Origin: CAYUWG01 sp964448285
Lineage (GTDB): Bacteria > Bacteroidota > Ignavibacteria > SZUA-365
Assembly: GCA_964448285.1 (NCBI GenBank)
Contig: CAYUWG010000021.1
Coordinates: 1 to 54,294 of the forward strand
Length of the DNA stretch: 54,294 nucleotides
Direction of reading: 5' to 3'
Positions 44,677-53,095 of the stretch are shown in pieces. Numbering within the stretch: position 1 is the stretch's first letter; every line of letters starts with the position of its first letter. The translations under genes were made by a program, and so were the position numbers. The notes under the pieces are model-generated. The model saw only the letters and a program-made list of their open reading frames with translations. It was not told the DNA's origin and searched no databases.

Positions 44677-46599
44677 ATGTGTGGTATCGCTGGCGTCTTC
44701 TCCTTTTCCCATCCACAGCCGGAAATCACGTTCGATCTGCTCAAGCGCATGAGCGACAGCATCGCGCACCGCGGCCCGGACGATGAAGGGCATTTCATCT
44801 CACCGCAAGGAACGTTAGGCTTCGCATTTCGACGGCTTTCCATCATCGACCTCTCGCCGGCGGGCCATCAACCGATGGCGACGCCGGACAAGTCGGTGTG
44901 GATCATATTCAACGGGGAGATTTACAACCACTTGAAGCTGCGCGCGGAATTAGTACGCGCAGGATATCGCTATCGCTCGCGCAGCGACACGGAGACTTTG
45001 CTCTACGCGTATCAACATTGGGGTGAGCACTTCGTCGAAAAACTGGAAGGCATGTTTGCCATCGCACTTTGGGATGAACGCAGCGATACGCTCCGGCTTT
45101 ACCGCGACCGCATCGGCATCAAGCCATTGTACTATGCGCGGAAGAACGATCAACTCATCTTCGGCTCCGAGATCAAGGCGCTTCTCGAACATCCTTCGAT
45201 GCGTGCGGAACTCGACGAGACTGCGCTCTTCCACTACCTCACATTCATCCACACGCCTGCACCGATGACGATGTTCAAAGGCGTTCGCAAGCTCGAAGCC
45301 GGACACTTCCTTCGAATCTCCAACACCGGTTCGATAGAGGACGTCGAGTACTGGGACGCAATCCCGAAACCGGAGGAGGGATTCGATTACGGCGATGAAA
45401 AGCTTGTCGCGAAAAAAATCGTGACGCTGTTCAGCGAGGCCGTCGAGAAGCGTATGATGTCGGACGTGCCATTCGGCGTGTTCCTCAGCGGCGGGATCGA
45501 TTCGACCGCGAACGTCGCGTTCATGGCGAAGCTCATGGATCGGCCGGTGGATACGTTCACGGTTGCGATCAAAGGACAGGAAGACACGAACGAATTCCAG
45601 TGGGCGCGCAAAGTTTCCAAGCTCTTTCAAACGAACCACCATGAAATCATCATCGATGACGGCGGCTTTCTCGATCTGCTGCCGACGATCGTGCGCCACC
45701 AGGACGAACCGCTTGCCGACCCGGTGTGCTTCCCTCTTTATCACGTCTCGAAGCTCGCGCGCGACAACGGCACGATCGTGATTCAGGTTGGCGAAGGAAG
45801 TGATGAACAATTCGCCGGCTATCAAAGCTATCTCCGTGCACAGCGGCTCATCGATTCTTATGGCTGGGTGAAAGGAGTTCCCGCATTTCTTCGTACGACG
45901 GCATACGCGCTTGCGACGCCTTTCCTGAAATCCCGAAAGGTCGATTACCGGCAGAACGTCATCCGCAATCTCATGCACGGCTATCCCGTCTTCTGGGGAA
46001 ACGCCATCGCCTTTTACGACGACAAGAAGCGCAGCGTCATCGCAGAATATCTCCGTCCGGAGTTCGACGGTCTCTCTTCTTACGAACTCGTGAAGTCGAA
46101 GATGGAAAAACTGCGCGCCGCGCGAAGCTCGGGAACGCTCAACGAAATGATTTACTGGGAGATCAAGAACCGACTTGCCGAACTTCTGCTCATGCGCGTG
46201 GACAAGATCACGATGGCAACGAGCATCGAAGCGCGCGTACCGTTCCTCGATCACAAGCTGGTGGAGTTCTCGATGAACATTCCTCCATCGCTCAAGACAA
46301 GGAACGGAACGACGAAATACATTCTCAAGAAAGCGCTACGCGGCATAATCCCGGATGAAATCATCGACAGGAGAAAGATCGGCTTTGCAGGTTCCGGCAA
46401 GAATATGCTCACTCCCGAAATCTTCGGCCACGCGAAATCGCTTCTGCTTTCTTCCAAACACAACTACTTCGACAAATCCTATCTCAAGAGTCTCTTCGCA
46501 GAGTACGAAACGAAGCGCATCAACTACACACCGCAAATCTGGACGCTCTACAACTTCGAACTCTGGCACCGGATGTGGATCGAGGGGAAGGGAATTTGA
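44677..46599 (+). CDS. asnB: Asparagine synthetase (glutamine-hydrolysing)
   Basis: A 640-aa enzyme converting aspartate, glutamine and ATP to asparagine. The start is fixed by MCGIAGVF, because Cys2 becomes the N-terminal nucleophile of the class II amidotransferase domain (about residues 1-210; HRGPDDEG, FNGEIYNH). The synthetase domain carries the PP-loop FLSGGIDSTANVA and GEGSDEQFAGY. The C-terminus is WIEGKGI then stop. The DNA for WIEGK is repeated at 49684-49699, where it would read WIEGKEF then stop. I infer that the original 3' end was displaced when the downstream islet inserted. The wider asnB family also includes peptide- and glycan-modifying relatives, so the exact substrate is family-based. 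Confidence 0.9.
   Translation: MCGIAGVFSFSHPQPEITFDLLKRMSDSIAHRGPDDEGHFISPQGTLGFAFRRLSIIDLSPAGHQPMATPDKSVWIIFNGEIYNHLKLRAELVRAGYRYRSRSDTETLLYAYQHWGEHFVEKLEGMFAIALWDERSDTLRLYRDRIGIKPLYYARKNDQLIFGSEIKALLEHPSMRAELDETALFHYLTFIHTPAPMTMFKGVRKLEAGHFLRISNTGSIEDVEYWDAIPKPEEGFDYGDEKLVAKKIVTLFSEAVEKRMMSDVPFGVFLSGGIDSTANVAFMAKLMDRPVDTFTVAIKGQEDTNEFQWARKVSKLFQTNHHEIIIDDGGFLDLLPTIVRHQDEPLADPVCFPLYHVSKLARDNGTIVIQVGEGSDEQFAGYQSYLRAQRLIDSYGWVKGVPAFLRTTAYALATPFLKSRKVDYRQNVIRNLMHGYPVFWGNAIAFYDDKKRSVIAEYLRPEFDGLSSYELVKSKMEKLRAARSSGTLNEMIYWEIKNRLAELLLMRVDKITMATSIEARVPFLDHKLVEFSMNIPPSLKTRNGTTKYILKKALRGIIPDEIIDRRKIGFAGSGKNMLTPEIFGHAKSLLLSSKHNYFDKSYLKSLFAEYETKRINYTPQIWTLYNFELWHRMWIEGKGI
46576..46591 (+). repeat. Left 16-bp direct repeat of the islet (attL-like)
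   Basis: TGGATCGAGGGGAAGG within the last codons of asnB. It is identical to 49684-49699 in the same orientation; flanking bases differ on both sides. See the islet entry. Confidence 0.8.
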
Positions 46600-46639
46600 A
46601 TTATCTATTGTGGATTTTGATTTACAAATGGAGGGTGAA

Positions 46640-46798
46640 ATGAATCATAGAGTGCTGTCAAGAAAAACTGATGATGCGTATTCTTCCTCATGGCTGGGTT
46701 TGATCGGCTGTTGGCCACGAGACACGGTTGAAGGAGAGACCTCAGAGAAAATCAAAGAGCGCATCATTTCTTATCGGGAGGTTGTTGAACATCGATGA
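46640..46798 (+). CDS. 52-aa small protein, first gene of the islet
   Basis: A small open frame, MNHRVLSRKTDDAYSSSW onward, ending EVVEHR. GGAGGG lies 6 bases before ATG 46640. Its stop overlaps the start of the next gene as ATGA, which is the main support for it being real. The middle contains LGLIGCWPRDTVEGETSEKI. I recall similar W-P-x-D-x-x-E patterns in small proteins encoded beside toxin-antitoxin or defence genes, but cannot name a family. It is hydrophilic, with no signal peptide or membrane segment. It could be an antitoxin-like or regulatory partner, or merely a translated leader coupling expression of the next gene. Confidence 0.55.
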   Translation: MNHRVLSRKTDDAYSSSWLGLIGCWPRDTVEGETSEKIKERIISYREVVEHR

Positions 46799-47067
46799 AG
46801 CCGGGTAGAAAACTTTTAGAACTGGGGTCACAGAGTTGCACGGACTCCGAGATAATTGCCATTCTCTTAGGCAGCGGCGGGAAGGGTTATTCCGCACTGG
46901 ACTCAGCAAACTCTCTTCTTGATCGATACGGAACGCTGACTGGTTTGATGGACAGAGGCCTTGACGAAATCGCCACAATCCACGGGATCAGCACTGTGCG
47001 CGCAATTCGTTTAGCCGCCGCTTTCGAACTTTGCCAGCGCATTTTAAACGACATTTCCAGAGACTAA
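46795..47067 (+). CDS. RadC N-terminal-domain protein lacking the JAMM domain
   Basis: A 90-aa protein matching the N-terminal helical/HhH part of RadC (UPF0758): RKLLELGSQSCTDSEIIAIL, LLGSGGKGYSALDSANSLL and EIATIHGISTVRAIRLAAAFEL. Ordinary RadC proteins are about 220 residues and continue into an MPN/JAMM metalloprotease-like domain with an HxH motif. Here the protein stops cleanly after the HhH and the methyltransferase starts 3 bases later, so no JAMM remnant exists. It probably binds DNA. Tight coupling to the methyltransferase suggests a specificity or recruitment partner, which is inference. Confidence 0.75.
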   Translation: MKPGRKLLELGSQSCTDSEIIAILLGSGGKGYSALDSANSLLDRYGTLTGLMDRGLDEIATIHGISTVRAIRLAAAFELCQRILNDISRD

Positions 47068-47070
47068 ATC

Positions 47071-49632
47071 ATGAAGAAGAATGAACTCTCAAAAATCAAA
47101 ATGCCGACGGTTCAAAAACCGCGATTCGATCATATCAACAGACAAATACCGCCGGAACCTCATTCGGCTATGTACGTGTGGCATAAATACTGGTCGCGCA
47201 AAACATGGAACGTGGTTGGTGAACACATCAGAACGTACACGAAGGAGCAACAGATCGTATTCGATCCATTCGCAGGCAGTGGAGTTGTTGCGATAGAAGC
47301 AGCACGAAATAAACGTCGTGCAATCGTATGCGATCTGAATCCGATTGCGAGTCTTATCACGGAGTTGACGATACAATCCGTCAATACACTCAAGCTTCAT
47401 GAGGCCTTCGAGCGTGTACGCGGACTGGTGGAAAAACGCATCACCGAACTTTATACAATCCATTGCTCGAACTGTGGTGAAACGTTCATTGCAGATTGCT
47501 TTGTCCGTGAAGGTGAGAAGTTAGTCGAAGTTCGATACAAGGGCTGTCCGCACTGTGAGCATCGATGTGAGACCGGCTGCAAACCACACCCAAGCGATAT
47601 CGAAACACTTGAAAGCATTGAGGCAAAGCGAATCAAAGAGTGGTATCCAAAAAATCAGCTTTATTATAACGATGGAACAGCCTTCATGAAGAAGGAGCGA
47701 TATGATTCACTCGATCAGCTTTTCACGAAACGGAATCTGCGCGCAGCAGCGATACTCTATGAAGCAATCGAAAAGGAGAAAAGCCCGCAGTTGAGGAAGT
47801 TTCTCAAGGGTGCATTCACGTCCATGATCCACCTCTGCACACGGATGTGCCCAGCACTCTCTCCGGGTGAAGGGAATCATCAGACAGCTTTCAGCTCAAC
47901 GTGGACACAGCACAGCTACTGGTCAGCTCCGAGGTATCTCGAGCAAAATGTCTGGGACAAATTCGAAAGCTCAGTGACAGGGCATCAAGGATTGATTAAA
48001 GCAAAAAACGAATCCAATCAACTCCTCGGTAGCGTGAAAATCACGAGTGATTGGAGGAAAGTCCTCGCAGGCGATGCGGACATTGCAATCGTGACGGATG
48101 ATTGCATTGAGTTGATGAAGGCGATGCCTGAGGAAAGTGTGGATTATATATTCACCGACCCGCCATACGATGCATCCATTCAATATGGAGAGCTTTCATT
48201 CCTATGGAACGCATGGCTTAAGGAAGATTTTCGATACACGGAAAAGATAGTGACTCATGAAATCGTTCGTAATGAGAGGCAGAAAAAAACATTCGATGTC
48301 TATAATTCCTTGCTGAATGCCAGTTTCGAAGGATTCTACAAAGTGCTTCGTTCTGAGAGTTGTCTGACTCTGACCTTCCATAATCCGACATTCAAGGTCC
48401 GCAATGCGACGGTACGTGCCGGGATTTATTCCGGATTCGATTATGAGCATATCCACCATCAACCGCTTGGACAAAAATCAGCGAAAGCTATGCTTCAACC
48501 CTTTGGTAGTGCTCAGGGTGATTTTTATCTGCGGTTCATGAAAACCTCCCATCCGTCTCGCCCGATGGAAGAAATAACCGAGGAACGGTTCAGGCGAATC
48601 GTCATTGAAACGTGCCGTGAAGTTATCGCTAGCCGCGCGGAGCCGACGCCTTATACGATTCTTATCAATCAAGTCGATCCGGTACTTGCAAAACAGGGTT
48701 TGTTCGGCACGCTCCACACAGGCCTTGATGTGAAATCTGTTCTTGAGGAAAGTATCGGAAGTGATTTTGAGTTGGTTGACGCCAAACTCGGAGGAGCGAC
48801 AGGGAAACTCTGGTGGTTCGCGGACAAGGCTTTCGCCGCGCGTTTGGAAGCGATACCTCTCACCGAACGAGTCGAAGAAACCGTCTTTCGGTGTTTGCAT
48901 TCGAAAGGCCGCGTGACCTTCACGGAAGTGTGGGACACTGTCGCTCGAGAATTTCCAAATTCGCTGACGTCAGATAGCACGAGCATCACTGAAGCTCTAG
49001 AAATCTATGGACGCAAAGTAGCCGATGGCGCATGGATGCTGAAAGATGAGATTCGACGACATTTCACATGGCACAGCGAATTGATCGCTTTGCTTGCAAA
49101 GATCGGCGAAGCTCGCGGTTACTCGATATGGATCGGGCAACGGGAGCAAAGAGAAAATGCGGGAGGTCTTGCAGGCTCGATTAAACTCAATGACTTGGTG
49201 ACGGCGAAGCCAAAGGCATTGACCGGTGTGAGTAATCTCGATACCGTACTCAACATGGATTTGCTCTGGCTTCAAGGGAGCGAAGTTATCAGCGCTTTCG
49301 AAGTTGAAAGCACAACGACAATGACGAGCGGCCTACAACGGGGATCGAATCTCCCAGCCGGTATTCAGAAAGTCATGGTCATCCCTGAGGAACGCGAAAA
49401 GGATTTCGACCGCAAGATGAAATCGCCCTTGTTTCATGAACGCTTTATAAAGGACAATTGGAGACTGCTCTATTTCAACTATTTCCGTGATGCGTTCAGT
49501 AGATCAAAATCGAACACCGATCTCGAATCTCTTTTTGACAGAAAGAAGAATGCGACATCACATGTTTCACCGTTCAGTGTCAGAGAAGAACCCCAGGGCA
49601 TCCTCTTCTTTGTCGAAGAACCGGAAAGCTGA
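47071..49632 (+). CDS. DNA methyltransferase with zinc ribbon and C-terminal candidate nuclease domain
   Basis: An 853-aa protein. The AdoMet-binding motif is FDPFAGSG (residues 64-71). The catalytic motif TDPPYDAS (362-369) points to an N4-cytosine or N6-adenine amino-methyltransferase, with the two motifs about 300 residues apart. The intervening insert contains a zinc ribbon, C132-x2-C135 and C159-x2-C162, with extra cysteines at 166 and 170. The C-terminal part (about 690-805) has a TVLNMDLLWL strand (Asp730) followed by SAFEVESTT (E744-V-E746). This resembles a PD-(D/E)xK arrangement in the ExE variant known from BamHI. If so, this is a single-chain restriction-modification enzyme. Methylase identity is secure; the nuclease is a hypothesis. 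The gene looks more AT-rich than its neighbours. Confidence 0.82.
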   Translation: MKKNELSKIKMPTVQKPRFDHINRQIPPEPHSAMYVWHKYWSRKTWNVVGEHIRTYTKEQQIVFDPFAGSGVVAIEAARNKRRAIVCDLNPIASLITELTIQSVNTLKLHEAFERVRGLVEKRITELYTIHCSNCGETFIADCFVREGEKLVEVRYKGCPHCEHRCETGCKPHPSDIETLESIEAKRIKEWYPKNQLYYNDGTAFMKKERYDSLDQLFTKRNLRAAAILYEAIEKEKSPQLRKFLKGAFTSMIHLCTRMCPALSPGEGNHQTAFSSTWTQHSYWSAPRYLEQNVWDKFESSVTGHQGLIKAKNESNQLLGSVKITSDWRKVLAGDADIAIVTDDCIELMKAMPEESVDYIFTDPPYDASIQYGELSFLWNAWLKEDFRYTEKIVTHEIVRNERQKKTFDVYNSLLNASFEGFYKVLRSESCLTLTFHNPTFKVRNATVRAGIYSGFDYEHIHHQPLGQKSAKAMLQPFGSAQGDFYLRFMKTSHPSRPMEEITEERFRRIVIETCREVIASRAEPTPYTILINQVDPVLAKQGLFGTLHTGLDVKSVLEESIGSDFELVDAKLGGATGKLWWFADKAFAARLEAIPLTERVEETVFRCLHSKGRVTFTEVWDTVAREFPNSLTSDSTSITEALEIYGRKVADGAWMLKDEIRRHFTWHSELIALLAKIGEARGYSIWIGQREQRENAGGLAGSIKLNDLVTAKPKALTGVSNLDTVLNMDLLWLQGSEVISAFEVESTTTMTSGLQRGSNLPAGIQKVMVIPEEREKDFDRKMKSPLFHERFIKDNWRLLYFNYFRDAFSRSKSNTDLESLFDRKKNATSHVSPFSVREEPQGILFFVEEPES

Positions 49633-49683
49633 ACGACGCAGACGGTGTCAGTACAATCTTTTTCAATCCATCAGTGAGTTCTC

Positions 49684-49699
49684 TGGATCGAGGGGAAGG
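49684..49699 (+). repeat. Right 16-bp direct repeat of the islet (attR-like)
   Basis: TGGATCGAGGGGAAGG, followed by AGTTTTAG. Read in the asnB frame this is WIEGKEF then stop, the likely ancestral asnB end. It lies 51 bases after the methyltransferase stop. Confidence 0.8.
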
Positions 49700-49717
49700 A
49701 GTTTTAGGTAACGTGTC

Positions 49718-52700
49718 TTACTTCACGAGCAGCATCTTTCGTGTTATAACTTTACCGACGCTTTCGAGGCGGTACGTATAAATTCCGCTTGGAAGATTGG
49801 ATGCATTGAAATTCACTGAATGACGACCAGCCTCCTTGAGTCCGTTGATCAGCGTCGTTACTTCCTGACCGAGCAAGTTCATGACACGCAGCCTTACGCT
49901 CCCTGCTGTCGGAAGGGTAAAGCTGATTCGCGTTGTCGGATTGAATGGATTGGGATAGTTCTGCTCCAACACGAAAGCGTGTGGAAGTTCTGGTCCATTT
50001 GAGGACAGGGTTACCGGCAACACTGCATTTGTCATATACGTGATTTGTGCCTCCGTCGCATCGTTCGAACCTTTCATCGGAGCGCCGCTGAATTCCCCAT
50101 CAGCCATAAGCGTATAGATCAGATGAATCCGTCCATCTTTGTCGATGATCGGCGCCATCTTCGTTTGAATCTCGTCCACTTTCGTGGTGTTGGTAAGGTT
50201 CGTTCGCTCAGTCCAACCGCGTCTTTCAGTGTTGACTCGGATGTCTTTCGCGCAGAGGAACACGTCGCGGGTCGAGTCAACAAGATTATTCAAATTGCTG
50301 CGGTCGATCCATTTGGCATACAGTTTCAATCCATCAGGTGATTTTGCAAACTGAGGTTCATTGTGAAGTTCGAACGTGTTTTGAGCAGGCGGATTCAATG
50401 GCGGGGAAGACAGCCATTTGCGCCCAACAGGATCGAGGACGGGAGCAATCGCAAAGAATTCGTAAGCCGTTCCATCAATAGTGGCTTCACCGATGTGGTT
50501 CTCGCTCAACGGATTGCCCGGATTGTTCATATCAACAAAGGAACACACGACGAGGATATGCTTGATACCGTGTGCATCTATTGCCAGGTCAAGCACGGGA
50601 TTGAGGAGTTTTTCCGGAAAGCGTTTCGCGGTTTCCAAATTGCTGAACGTCCAATCCGTAGCTCGTTTCAGTATCGGTGCCGACCACGTGTTTCCACCGT
50701 CATTCGATTCGATATACCCGAGTCGATACTCATTGAAGTTTGCAGGTAATGAGGACGGTATTGCAATGTATGCGACTCCAATCACCATGCCGTCGGAGGA
50801 AATATCCATCGATGTTGAACGGACCGTGAATTCTTCCTGCGGAGGAATCAAAGGGATTGGAGTCTGAGAAATCGTCCAACTGCGTCCGATGTCCGATGAC
50901 CGCGAAAGAAAATACCTACCGGTAGGCGCATTCGTCGAAGATTCGTAACTGCCAACCAGAGAGTACATGGACCCGTCGGTGTGATTCACTGCGATCTCGT
51001 CCGGGATTCCAAACACGTCACCCGACCCGAGTATCGGCCAGGTTCCATTGGTAAATGAGAAGCCCACACGGCCGGAAGAAAAACCGACAGCGTCGTATGT
51101 CTTTGCCTCCGTGAGATTCGACCAGACCGTTGCGACGTGAAGCTGTTGTCCGTCATGGTATAGGGTAACACTCGGGAAATGCGCCGCCATTTTTCCTGCT
51201 GAGTTCACAATCCCGGTATTCATGGGAGCGCTTTCGCCGCCCCAGGTCTTGCCGAAATCTGTCGATGTATTCATCACGACCACGTCCTGGTTTCCATGCA
51301 AGGTCCGGGAACCATTATATACGACTACGAGCTGCTGATTCACGGGATCGTAAGCGATCTGATTGGTTGATATCTGTTTTGACGTATGTGCATTCGGCGA
51401 TGTCCCGACAACCTTGGTGGACGTTCCTGAAGATGTAATCTTCAATGTCGAATTGAAGTAATAGAGCTGTGCTTCACCGAGATCATCCGTATCCGGACCG
51501 TTTGGTCCATCCGCCATGATGGTATAGATAAGATGGATCGTCCCATCGTCTCCGACGGTGTGCGCTATTTTTGTCAACTTCTCGTCTATGGTCGGTGTAT
51601 CCGTCAATTTTTCAGCTGGAAACTTCCATCCCTTCGTCCCAGATGTACTTCTGATATCTCTCGCAGTCATCCAGATATTGTGGACGGTATCTCTTGCATA
51701 TGGCGAGGGATTTCCTCGGGGAGCAGTGACAAGGCTGGAGTCAGTATCGATCCATTTTGCGTAAATCTTGCTTCCATCAACCGACTTGGCAAGCTCATGT
51801 TCATTGAAAATGTTAAATACCGTTTGAGCCTGACCGAGAGCCCCCTCTGTCAGGAATCGCTTGAAATACGGATTGTTGATTTGTGCGAGGGGGAAAATCT
51901 CCCACTGATTGTTCACAAGACTGATTTCAGCTACGAACGTGCTGTCAATCGGATAAAAAAGATCACCGCTGACTGTCACAAGAAAATGAATATCATCGTT
52001 GACATCCACCACAATATCGAAGCTCGAAGACAGAATAGCTCTACTGAGGTCGATCTTTCCGCTGAACGATGCGAAACTGCTGACGTCTGCTACGGTCAGG
52101 TTTTGAAAGCCTATCAGAGTGGGACTGCTCCAGGTCGCACCGCTATCGATCGATTTCACGTATCCCAACTGCAAATCGGAACTCATCGGAAAGAAGGTCC
52201 CTGGATCATTGGGATCGGCGATGAAGCCGACGACCATCGTCTTCCCATCGGGAGAAATGTCCAACTGATGATGCAATGTCTGTTTGGACCCCGCGACAGG
52301 TTCGAAGATGATTGGATCGTTAACTCGAATGCTCCACGACCTGCCGTCGTCCTTCGATGAAGCCAGATAATACTCGCCGAGCTCCAGCCCGATGCTGGGA
52401 TCGATAATTTCAACTACAGTAAACAACTCACCAGTTATGATATTTCGAACCGGAGTACATGGCACGCTGTAGTCCGGTGGTTGAGGGCCAAATTTCCCCT
52501 TGGTAAACGGTCCGTTCAAGCCGCCGCCGACATAGGGTACCTCGCTAAACCGGAAGCCCTGCTCGAATGGGATGACTTGTCCGAATAAAACTGAAAGACC
52601 GACCTGGCTTCTATTCGCTGACTGCGTCGGATTCGTCAGGAGAATACTTGGGTGCCTGGCTGCGAGTTGATCAGCGGAGTTTTCGGTTCCCACATTGATC

Positions 52701-53095
52701 GTTGGATGCTCTCCACTCCAGCTTGTCCCGCCGTCGGTAGAGAATTGATAGGTCAATTCCCCGCTGCGCACATTTTCTCTGTCGGGATAGGCTCGGCGGT
52801 ATATTGCTATCAACGTATTGGAGTATGGATCGAAGTCGATCTGGCAGCTACTGGGATACAGGGACGTATATGCATTCCACATCCTTGCGAGAGGCATTGC
52901 TCCGGTCACGGCAGCTCCCTGCGTATGGACGCTTGGTTTTCTGTCGCCTGCAGAATTTCTTTCAGCCGAAAATCGTTCCGGTTGTGTTATTTGAAACCTT
53001 GTTGGGATCCGGTCGATTTTCTGTGTGAAAGCAGAATCACCGTGTATGATAAAACCGAATCCAAACGCTACTGCTACCCATATCCGTAATTCCAT
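49718..53095 (-). CDS. Secreted sialidase-like propeller protein with T9SS sorting domain
   Basis: A 1125-aa exported protein of unknown substrate. The signal peptide is residues 1-25 (ending DSAFTQ). Two long homologous halves of BNR/sialidase-type propeller follow. Each has the sequence elements YQFSTDGGTSWSGE or NTSTDFGKTWGGE, then HxLDISPDGKTMVVG or TSMDISSDGMVIGVA, and finally a DGxIHLIYTxMADG segment, so the protein arose by internal duplication. The T9SS type A sorting domain begins at LEQNYPNPFNPTTRISF and ends KMLLVK. AGGAGGAAG lies 6 bases before the ATG. It is convergent with the methyltransferase islet. Confidence 0.85.
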   Translation of the reverse strand: MELRIWVAVAFGFGFIIHGDSAFTQKIDRIPTRFQITQPERFSAERNSAGDRKPSVHTQGAAVTGAMPLARMWNAYTSLYPSSCQIDFDPYSNTLIAIYRRAYPDRENVRSGELTYQFSTDGGTSWSGEHPTINVGTENSADQLAARHPSILLTNPTQSANRSQVGLSVLFGQVIPFEQGFRFSEVPYVGGGLNGPFTKGKFGPQPPDYSVPCTPVRNIITGELFTVVEIIDPSIGLELGEYYLASSKDDGRSWSIRVNDPIIFEPVAGSKQTLHHQLDISPDGKTMVVGFIADPNDPGTFFPMSSDLQLGYVKSIDSGATWSSPTLIGFQNLTVADVSSFASFSGKIDLSRAILSSSFDIVVDVNDDIHFLVTVSGDLFYPIDSTFVAEISLVNNQWEIFPLAQINNPYFKRFLTEGALGQAQTVFNIFNEHELAKSVDGSKIYAKWIDTDSSLVTAPRGNPSPYARDTVHNIWMTARDIRSTSGTKGWKFPAEKLTDTPTIDEKLTKIAHTVGDDGTIHLIYTIMADGPNGPDTDDLGEAQLYYFNSTLKITSSGTSTKVVGTSPNAHTSKQISTNQIAYDPVNQQLVVVYNGSRTLHGNQDVVVMNTSTDFGKTWGGESAPMNTGIVNSAGKMAAHFPSVTLYHDGQQLHVATVWSNLTEAKTYDAVGFSSGRVGFSFTNGTWPILGSGDVFGIPDEIAVNHTDGSMYSLVGSYESSTNAPTGRYFLSRSSDIGRSWTISQTPIPLIPPQEEFTVRSTSMDISSDGMVIGVAYIAIPSSLPANFNEYRLGYIESNDGGNTWSAPILKRATDWTFSNLETAKRFPEKLLNPVLDLAIDAHGIKHILVVCSFVDMNNPGNPLSENHIGEATIDGTAYEFFAIAPVLDPVGRKWLSSPPLNPPAQNTFELHNEPQFAKSPDGLKLYAKWIDRSNLNNLVDSTRDVFLCAKDIRVNTERRGWTERTNLTNTTKVDEIQTKMAPIIDKDGRIHLIYTLMADGEFSGAPMKGSNDATEAQITYMTNAVLPVTLSSNGPELPHAFVLEQNYPNPFNPTTRISFTLPTAGSVRLRVMNLLGQEVTTLINGLKEAGRHSVNFNASNLPSGIYTYRLESVGKVITRKMLLVK

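Larger units (their letters stand above)
46576..49699 (+). mobile_element. 3.1-kb genomic islet at the asnB 3' end
   Basis: A perfect 16-bp direct repeat bounds three co-oriented genes (46640, 46795, 47071). Both repeat copies encode the same asnB C-terminal peptide and each is followed by its own stop codon, the arrangement expected when an element integrates at a gene's 3' end and regenerates it. By eye the interior is more AT-rich than asnB. No integrase, transposase or terminal inverted repeat is visible. It must have been mobilised in trans, be a decayed element, or have arisen by another route. Element status is inferred; the repeats are observed. Confidence 0.6.

Noticed and set aside
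44950..46254. 434-aa open frame on the minus strand opposite asnB
   Set aside because: It is an antisense shadow of the conserved asnB synthetase domain with no ribosome binding site or motif.
46576..49699. Islet as a classical insertion sequence or integron cassette
   Set aside because: There are no terminal inverted repeats, no transposase or integrase gene, and no attC-like folded site. Only the 16-bp direct repeats support mobility.
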